The position numbers were made by a program, and so were the translations under genes. This document shows positions 56,501-64,000 of a stretch of 64,000 nucleotides of DNA, piece by piece. A model generated the notes under the pieces. That model saw nothing but the letters and a program-made list of their open reading frames with translations. It searched no databases and was not told the origin of the DNA. The DNA is from Pristionchus mayeri (Eukaryota > Nematoda > Chromadorea > Rhabditida > Neodiplogasteridae). Positions within the stretch are counted from its first letter, which is position 1. Every line of letters starts with the position of its first letter. Location: contig BTRK01000001.1 of assembly GCA_036245805.1 (NCBI GenBank), positions 7,254,001 to 7,318,000 on the forward strand. The letters are read 5' to 3'.

Positions 56501-57851
56501 GCAAATCACACAAAATCGGCATAATTTATCCTTTTCAAGAAGAGCTGATGCGTGAAAATGATTTGTAATCCTTATCTCAGTACAACTTTGTCTGACTAAT
56601 GTGCCTCCTCAACTGCCTTGACAGGACTGAAGTAAAGCGCGTAAGAAAGAGTACGAAGGCCCTTACTGATGATGAATAACGAAATTGAGATTAAATTAAT
56701 TCGAAGAATTTCTGAGGTTAAAATGCATAAGAGATTGGACGCGAAAAAACTTATGTTACAACCTGATAATTGTCGTTGACATCTTCACTAAGCTCCTCGT
56801 TCTATTGCGTAAAGCCATAGACATGTATCCAAATTGTGATATCTACGACAATCATATCTCGCGGGTGCTGGCCACTAGACATGGCTTCTGAAGAATCTAT
56901 TCCTTACTTTAACGAGAACTCTCACAAGTAAGTCTGGCTAGATAACTGACTGAATGAAACGAATCATTGTTTGCGAAGCCAACTCTACTCTTCATTAATA
57001 TTTCCACTTCTGTCGCGTGAAAAAAAGATACATAAATATAGCCACATAACGGTATATCGAGACACAACGTGACCAACAGCATGTTGTACAATTCGTGGAT
57101 TATTCAAATATTCGATATATGGCAAATAATTATACTATTCTTAAAGCGATAATGGTAATATTACGTCAAGTTTTCCAAATTTTGAATATGATGTATGATA
57201 ACGTAGTATTGCAGGGCAGTGTGACAGAGCGCTCCCGTCAGCAAGCCATCCTTCGCTCGCTCACTGCTCAAGCCCTTCTACCCGCGTGCATGACGGGCGG
57301 CGTTGTCTGCTTCCTCATCGATTTCTCCGAGATCTACCAGTCACTCTACCTGCAACGAACTGGGCATACGGTGCGTTGTTGTGATTCAGGCCACAGGTGC
57401 CGGTGAAACTATGCCTAAATGATCTGGTGTTGCAGTATGGCCGGCAATTTCGCAAACATCAATTATTCGAATTTACCATAATTATCAGTAACAACATAAA
57501 TAAAATTATAGGTGGTTAGCATATTCGCATTCGCATCGCCGCTCATCACTCTTACCGTCCTGCGACCATACCGGAGGTTCGTGAAACGATTTCAATAAGA
57601 CAAATTCTTCAAAATGGTTATAATATGGCTGGCTATGACCATTTCGTTGGTGAACTAATATTTCTTGCATATTCAAATTCATGAACGTCCATGTAAATTA
57701 TACAAGTCGATACAATTACAGGTTCTTGCAACAAATGTGCTGTTGCTCACGTAAACCCACGTTGGAATCGCAATCTTACGATCATAGCAGAAATCGGAGC
57801 ACACGAGTGGGAGTTGCCACCGTTTGGAATCATTCAGACGTGGAATCTTGA
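53527..57851 (+). pseudogene. Srd-like serpentine chemoreceptor, copy 1, with N-terminal frameshift
   Basis: Exons 53829-53924 (RTPPHMHSYSVFIVNTAIVD), 54646-54731 (FVNVDGFLVMVPAGPCTLLG), 54908-55065 (LHIALLSDSIVLLLLSFSYR), 55257-55466 (VWLYRACSYDGIDRPEFANM), 57215-57370 (GSVTERSRQQAILRSLTAQA), 57512-57576 (VVSIFAFASPLITLTVLRPY) and 57722-57851 (FLQQMCCCSRKPT ... stop) join in frame and give transmembrane segments 2-7. The HSYSxFLLNTAIxD and GPC motifs are those of nematode Srd receptors, which sense chemicals at neuronal cilia. The first exon from ATG 53527 (MLSTDELVHVIVSFSL) is 10 nt shorter than in copy 2 and runs into a stop, and its donor is weak. The gene is therefore probably dead or uses another start. 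Confidence 0.7.
53941..54016. mobile_element. 76-bp palindromic MITE in intron 2 of receptor copy 1
   Basis: GTCGGATGAAAACTATGACG on the left and GAAGTCATAGTTCGTATCTC on the right, around TGCCTTTGCTATTTCAAAG. GTCGGATGAGAAC family, diverged. Confidence 0.75.
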
Positions 57852-58262
57852 CAATACGTTCAGCGTATGGAATTCAAATGCAAATCGTTTCATTATTCAC
57901 TAAAATATGCTCTGCAAGCTCCATGATAAATCCTATAACTCTCAAAACAAGCAAATGTATTGTGCGGAACATTTCAAAGGGGAATCGGACTGTGCCTGAC
58001 AATATCCTGATATCCCAATACCAAACTTCTAATGTGAATATGTTTGCCATACAGTTTTTTCTCTCATTAAAAATGGGTGAATAAAAACAATAACAAATAT
58101 TCTGGAAGCTTGGGAACTGAAAGCTATGCATGTGGATATCTCGCCAGTCGTTCGAATGTTCACAGCAACATTTCTGTTTTCGAGAAATTGCAATAACAAT
58201 TATTTTCTAAGCCTCATGAGAAATTACAACCACTGAGCGTAGTTAGCTTGGTAGTAGTTACA

Positions 58263-61200
58263 ATGCTTTCGACCGATGAGTTGGTTCATATAGTCGTTGT
58301 ATATTCTCTGAATGGCGCTTCTCTCGTTGTAAACATCTTTCTAATAGTTGCAATATCCACCCGGTAAGACGAGATCAGGTCGGATAAGGATGAGAACCAA
58401 AGATAACATTTCGATAGGGTTTTTGGCAATACTTGTTGTGGGGGGGGGGTGACAAAAGCACAACGGATCACCTCTCGCTGGATATTTGAGATAACATCTT
58501 GGGAGTTGTTTCATTATTACTAGTATACGCTACACCACTTCACTCTGATTAGATCCTCTAACTAGGCGATCATGAGTTTCGCTCTCCATCACTGTATATG
58601 GTCCAAATTTGAGAATTTGAGTGGACAATCACGGTTAGATAAACATCAAATACCGAAATCAATCGATGCCAATGTTACTGGGATACAGTTCTTTCTGAGA
58701 TATTTATTATCGATTTGTCACGGTATTTGTTATTTATCTAATCATGATTTTCCGATGAAATTACCAAATGTATACAATGAACCCTTATACAGTGATGGAG
58801 AGCGAAACTCATGATCGCCTAGTTAGAGGATCTAATCAGAGTGAAGTAGTGTGGCACATACTAGTAACAATGAAACAACTCCCAAGATGTTAGCTCAAAT
58901 ATCCAGCGAAAGATGATCCGTTGTGCTTTTGTCGGTTGTGCTTTGGTACCCCCCCCCCTTGTTGTCAGTGATAGAACGTCTCCTGAAAATATTTGAGAAA
59001 AGTACTTTTTTGGTTCTCATCACGTGGGTTCTCATCTAACTGAGTGCCAGTAGGGCAGATGTTCGTTCTGATCGCCCTATCAGGTGCAAGATATGAGAGA
59101 CTTGCAGAAGGAAACGCTTGGAGTTATACTTAAAAGTTTAGAGTATCAATGCATTTCTAGCACTCCATCTCATCTGCACTCTTACTCGATCTTCCTCTTG
59201 AATACAGCGATAGTAGATGCAACTGCAGCCGTAACAAGCGCCGCAGTGGTTGTCAGGTATCGACGCAATTTTGCAACGACAAAAAAGAAAGTAATCAAGA
59301 AAGTAAGATTCTACAAAGATGTCACTGGCTAGACTATCGCCATTGTTGGAAAAATACGCTTGATTAAATTTGTCTCTCAGAATGCGAACAAAGAGTCAAC
59401 GAGCTCATTGTAACTGATTGTATCTCCAGGGTTGTGAATGTTGACGGGCTGATCGTGTTCGTCGACGCTGGTCCATGCACGCTACTGAACACGAGGCTGG
59501 GTGGGAGGCAGTGCCACGCCATCTTCTGTGAGATAACTATTTGGAATCTTCGTGCGGTCTTTCGTCTAAAATTAGCACGCTCGATGGGGGGGGGGGGGCG
59601 GACAAAACGGCAACGACCAAAACGGCAACAAAGCATAACTCGCTTGGGAGACCTTATAACAAATTGGAGTACCCTATTCAATCAATACTAAAGTGTCACC
59701 ATCAACTACCGTAACCAGTTCCTTGGATCAAATATTTTTTCTAAAATTGTCTAATGTATCACAAAATGATGATGACGTTGTCAGGGATGCGACAAGTTAC
59801 GGCTGAATAATTTTAACATCGATTTGGGAATTTAATAAAAATAGCTCGCCCAAGGAACTGAATCTGACCCAGGGAACTGGTTATGGCAGTTGATGGAGGT
59901 ACTGCAGTATTGATTGAATAGGGTACTCCCAACTCGTTAAAAGGTCTTCCAAGCGAGCTATGCTATGTTGCCGTTTTGGTCGTTGCCGTTTTGTCCGCCC
60001 CCCCCCCCCCCCCCCGCTCGATCTAATGTTACGTTGCTATCTTACTATTAGAATTCGAGGAACGATTCACTGGATTCACTGGATTGAGATTCACTGGATT
60101 CACTGGACAGTGATAGAGTGTAAAGAAACATACTTCTTTTCAAATGATACTTACTATGACGCCTGCATATGAGAGGAATCGCGAGAGAATCGACCATTTT
60201 AGGGGGGTAGGCGGCAGTGAAATTCATACTCGAGCGATCCTTCTACCAATTTGGCACAAGGTATTTCAAATGATGCTCTTTCAAACTGCGTCGTCAGAAT
60301 TTTGATAACTGTCGTCATCTTCGAGATTCAGAAGGCCAAACATGATACTATCACCTTTCGGCAGTCAAATCGGGAGCATTCACATGATCATAACATCGTT
60401 TAAATAAAAGATAGAAGGTCTTTCTTTTTTACAAAGAAAGAGGGGATCCAGGGCTACAACTTTTATGTTGACAGTGTCATTCGCAGTGCACGCCCCGGTG
60501 CGGGGCGGTCGGTCGGACTAAAAATGTCGAAATTTTTCAAATCGGAAAAACCCACCAAAGTTATTATGCGGAAGTTATAGTCCCTATATGTGACTAACTT
60601 TTCGCCAAAAACCAGACAAATCGTGAAGATGAGAAAAAAGAGCGCACACTTTAGTAGGGTGGCCCCAAAAGTCTGTGTCTTTAGTAGGGTGTCTATGGCG
60701 CGCCCAACCATTCCATACCTCCCGGGTTCGATTCCCGGCCGTGACACCGACTCCGCCCAACCAAGGCGCCTACCCATTGGGGACGAGGAATTGGAAGTCG
60801 TGACAAGATCACGCCGGTAAATAGGTCCGAAGAATAGGTGGCGCTACGGACTGAATCGCCTTAAAAAATATAGTTGCTGGCCTAGCAGCGGCTCACCGCA
60901 GGATGAAAATTCCTAGATATACGGTGCGACTTTACCTTTTTTTTACCCCAAAATGGGTGTCAGACAGAGAAACTTCCAAAAGTCTAATTGGCAGCTATCG
61001 GGCTCAAATATATCCAAAATCATCTAAAACAACATTTCAAGTTGTTTCCCCAATAGTTATAGCACTTTCAATGGTCAAAAACTACAGTATGACCTCAAAT
61101 TCAAAAATCGATATTTTGACCCTCAACAACCTATGGTATGGGTGCAATTCCACTAAATCGGTTCCAAGTAATGTAGGAACATTCCTTGAAACGTCTCAAA

Positions 61201-64000
61201 TAAAGAGTGCATCTGCAAACATGATATTTCATCAGAGGAATCCGTGGAAAGGCGCAAAACTGTAATTTCGAGCAAAATAGACTTCTGGACCCGTGTTATG
61301 TGCAGAAATGTAGATCTTGATGAGCTGAACATTTCATCTGTTGAAAGTGAGTCCCTATCTTATCGTTGAAGCGTGCTACAGAGCCTGGAATTTGGCAAAA
61401 AACGACGAGAGACGTGCGCGGGAGAGCGCTAAATGGAGGGGAGGGGGAGAGAGGTCAGTCGGCGAGAGCGCCAGACGGTTAGAGCACGCGCCCTAGGAAG
61501 GAGCCTAGCGCGTTTCTGGCCGTCTTCCACGCTCTCTAGCGCGCTTCAATGAATAGATAGAAGCTAACTTTCAACAGATGAAATGTTCAGCTCATCATGC
61601 TCTACATTTCTAGCCAAGGGACAGGTCCACACGACTATTTTGGCCGAAATTACAGTTTTGCTCCTTTCCACGGATTGCTCAGATGAAATATCATGTTTGC
61701 AGATGCGCTCTTTATTTGAGACGTTTCAAGGAATGTCCCTACATTACTTGGAACCGATTTAGTGGAATTGCATCCATACCATAGGTTGTTGAGGGTCAAA
61801 ATTTTTGAATTTGAGGTCATACTGTATCGATTTTTGAATTTGAGGTCATACTGTAGTTTTTGACCATTGAAAGTGCTATAACTATTGGGAAAACAACTTG
61901 AAATGTTGTTTTAGATGATTTTGGATATATTAGAGCCCGATAGCTGACAATTAAACTTTTGGAAGTTTCCCTGTCTGACACCCATCCTGGGGCCGCCCTA
62001 CCAAAATGTGCGCTCTTTTTTTTTCATCTTCACGATTTGTCTGGTTTTTGGCGAAAAGTTAGTCACTTATAGGGACTATAACTCCCGCATAATAACTTTG
62101 GCGGGTTTTTCCGATTTGAAAAATTTCGACGTTTTTAGTCCGACCGACCGCCCCGCACCGGGGCGTGCACTGGGAATGACACGGTCAACATAGAAGTTGT
62201 AGCCCAGTTGTAGCCCATCTTTCTTTAAAAAAAAGAACGGCCTTATATCTTTAATTTAAACGATGTTATGATCATGTGAATGCTCCCGATTTGACTGCCG
62301 AAAAGTGATAGTATCATGTTTGGCCTTCTGAATCTCGAAGATGACGACAGTTATCAAAATTCGGACGACGCAGTTTGAAAGAGCATCATTTGAAATACCT
62401 TGTGCCAAATTTGTAGAGGGATCGCTCGAGTTTGAATTTCACTGCCGCTGAGTAGTCGATTCTCTCGCGATTCCTCTCATATAATTTCCCTTTGCAGCTT
62501 TAAACGTGGCTCTGCTGACCCACTCGAACGTGCTCCTTCTGCTCTTCTTCTCCTACAGAGTTTGGATGCTCTCCAAGCAATCGATTCAGACCTCATCTGT
62601 AACTCGCTTCACTCTGGTAGCAATAGCCCTTGCATCCACCATACCCAGCTGGTTTGTACTGGTCAGTGATCCACGCACTACTTGTAAAGCAGGTAACGTT
62701 TCCTATGAACACTTTGAACAGCAGATATACGTAATCCTGGTATCAGCCGGTCTCCCCGGAGGGAACAAACTAGCGTAGTTGTCCCTTGACGACTGCAAAA
62801 TCGTGTGACATGATATGACACCTTTTATTTAGTATGCTCATATTTCAGGTCGGATGGTACAGAGCATGCCCGTTGCGCGACCTCGACCTTCCCGAGTTGG
62901 CAAACATGACCTATTGTGCAATGGACTTGTACTCGAGCCGAGTTGGCGGAAAATGGCTAGGGCGGGGTGTGATTGTGTACCTAACCTGCTTCTTCTCGGC
63001 CAGTCTCGGCACGATGGCGGTTCTTCGAACAAAACTGGTAGCGAAGATCGGCAAATTGGTAAGCACTCTTCACAGCTGTCCCGCACATCAAATGGTGTGA
63101 TGGCTTCTCAAGAAACGACTCTTTTCATTCAACGCACTTTCTATCAAATCGGCGAGAAATGTAAAATGAATAGAAATTTCCTTGTGAAGCCGTCCCTAAT
63201 AGATTAGAGCATGTGTGCTATCAAGCATACATTAAAACCCTGTATGGTAAACAAGCTCTTCAAAGTTCATCGATGGAACAACGCTTGTGTACACAAGATA
63301 CAAACATATCCGAATTCCGAACCTTGCAGAGCAGTGTGACGGAGCGGTCTCGTCAGCGCGCAATCCTACACGCGCTCACAGCTCAAGCCATGCTGCCAGC
63401 TTGCATGGTATGATCACGTGATTCTATAGATTGGCTAACAAATATTTGGCGCAGTTAGGGAAACAGCTGAGCTCTGCTCGAAGTAATACATTATGCATCG
63501 TACATTATAATGGTGCCTCAACAAGTGCAATAAGAGCAGGAAAAATTTGAACCTACATTCTAATATTGCGCAATGGCCATCAGTTCAACACAATACATTG
63601 AAGGTAATAGCTGTTCTCTGTTTTTACATCGACTTATTTCAACTCTACAGCTCTCCCTACTTGCAACGAGCTGAGCACGTGGTGCGTTGTTTGTATTTCC
63701 TTTTGAAACTGCGTGGTTTGTTTACACCTTTTTTTCGAAAACGCAGGCCTTGTAGAAATTACATTACACACAGTTAGCATCTTCGCATTCGCATCGCCGC
63801 TCATCACGCTCTCCGTTCTGCGACCGTACCGGAGGTTGGTAAACCGAGGAATGACATTTTTAAAACGTATTTTTATCAAAATTTTGTAAAAGGTAATGTA
63901 TAATTTCAGTCCATCCATAGAAAATGTATTGCACAATGCTTTCCATTTCAGGTTCTTGCATCAACTCTTTTGCTGCTCGCCCCAATCTGCAGTCGACTCG
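58263..64000 (+). CDS. Srd-like serpentine chemoreceptor, copy 2 (runs off the window)
   Basis: Exon 58263-58363 starts MLSTDELVHIVVVYSLNGAS with the first transmembrane helix. Exons 59161-59256 (RTPSHLHSYSIFLLNTAIVD), 59430-59527 (VVNVDGLIVFVDAGPCTLLN), 62498-62661 (LNVALLTHSNVLLLLFFSYR), 62849-63058 (VGWYRACPLRDLDLPELANM), 63330-63407 and 63604-63681 (together equal to one exon of copy 1) follow. So do one ending near 63,833 (SIFAFASPLITLSVLRPYR) and one from about 63,952 (FLHQLFCCSPQSA). Intron 3 (2.97 kb) is filled by two mobile elements. Relative to copy 1 there is an extra intron after CM at 63,408. The acceptor before SIFAF lacks about 4 nt, which would shift the frame unless another site is used. 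Membrane receptor; ligand unknown. Confidence 0.72.
58378..59045. mobile_element. Longer TIR element of the GGTCGGATGAGAACC family, about 0.67 kb
   Basis: Left GGTCGGATAAGGATGAGAAC and right GGTTCTCATCTAACTGAGTG bracket paired arms that include ACAAAAGCACAACGGATC / GATCCGTTGTGCTTTTGT and a long GGCGATCATGAGTTTCGCTC pair (58,566 and 58,788). It lies in intron 1 of receptor copy 2. Confidence 0.75.
59586..60015. mobile_element. 430-bp TIR element with poly-G/poly-C ends
   Basis: The left end is a G-run followed by CGGACAAAACGGCAACGACC; the right end is its complement ending in a C-run. Arms pair for about 115 bp (to AATACT / AGTATTG). The flanks repeat CGCTCGAT or GCTCGAT (59,579-59,585; 60,016-60,022), a 7-8-bp duplication as for hAT-like elements. 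It is located in intron 3 of receptor copy 2. Confidence 0.85.
60167..62481. mobile_element. 2.3-kb palindromic (foldback) element
   Basis: Starts TATGAGAGGAATCGCGAGAG and ends with the complement at 62,481. Arms of about 1.15 kb meet near 61,460. The left arm alone contains a 280-bp insert (60,666-60,945). It has no coding capacity and lies in intron 3 of receptor copy 2. Confidence 0.88.
60666..60945. mobile_element. tRNA-derived SINE-like insert with pol III B box
   Basis: Present in the left arm of the palindrome and absent from the right. It contains CCCGGGTTCGATTCCCGG (60,719-60,737), a perfect T-arm/B-box, followed by CGTGACACCGACTCC. A weak acceptor-like pair GGTGTC / GACACC surrounds a 61-nt stretch, too short for a normal tRNA. 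No A box was recognised. Confidence 0.5.

Noticed and set aside
59586..60015. CRISPR-like or satellite array near the G/C runs
   Set aside because: Only two inverted arms with a target duplication; a TIR element explains it.
60700..60765. Possible tRNA gene around GGTTCGATTCC
   Set aside because: T arm is perfect but there is no D arm or A box and the folded unit would be only about 61 nt; called SINE-like instead.

Overview
The window reads as nuclear DNA of a nematode, probably of the rhabditid/diplogastrid kind. Genes are split by short introns (often about 45 nt) with TTTCAG-type acceptors. Several start codons follow directly on an acceptor, as in trans-splicing. Two neighbouring genes encode nematode-type serpentine (Srd-like) receptors, and the repeats include mariner, Tc1, CR1/Jockey-type LINE and foldback elements. 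Most of the 64 kb is mobile or repetitive. All exon models come from reading frames and splice signals by eye; no transcript or homology search was run.

Left part (1-20.4 kb): a CR1/Jockey-type LINE has inserted into an older copy of itself, an apparently intact mariner lies in the older copy, and a SINE-like insert splits the younger one. Exons of a coiled-coil gene, foldback elements and MITEs follow. At 10,708-14,950 is a Tc1-type element with 620-bp inverted repeats carrying two divergent multi-exon genes: a DD34E transposase and an intact 315-codon accessory protein. Between 15.4 and 18.3 kb lie remnants of housekeeping genes, all on the minus strand: N-terminal exons of ELP3, an intronless RPS29 with a lost zinc ligand, and N-terminal exons of proteasome beta-6.

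Centre (20.4-28.5 kb): the most notable object is an 8,063-bp DNA transposon at 20,412-28,474, with CACGGCCCGTTA ends and a 5-bp duplication CAGCT. Its predicted 900-aa protein keeps the D...CxxC...HxxxxH...E spacing of the RAG1/Transib catalytic core and has a PHD-like finger inserted in that core. The element also carries an Ala/Lys-rich gene and a Ser/Pro-rich gene. Both ends have an A-rich block at unequal distance behind the CAC terminus, which recalls recombination signal sequences.

Right part (28.5-64 kb): decayed exon repeats, a possible 38-aa secreted peptide gene, an inverted and tandem array with a 147-bp period, an intronless Death+SEFIR (Act1/ACTL-1-like) gene, a second foldback copy, and a dispersed-exon gene with a Cys-rich tail. 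Next come a secreted Gly/Ala-rich gene with decayed tandem copies and an uncharacterised multi-exon gene split by a dead mariner. The window ends with two tandem Srd-like receptor genes. The first has an N-terminal frameshift. The second has introns filled by a MITE, a poly-G-ended 8-bp-TSD element and a 2.3-kb palindrome, and it runs off the right edge.
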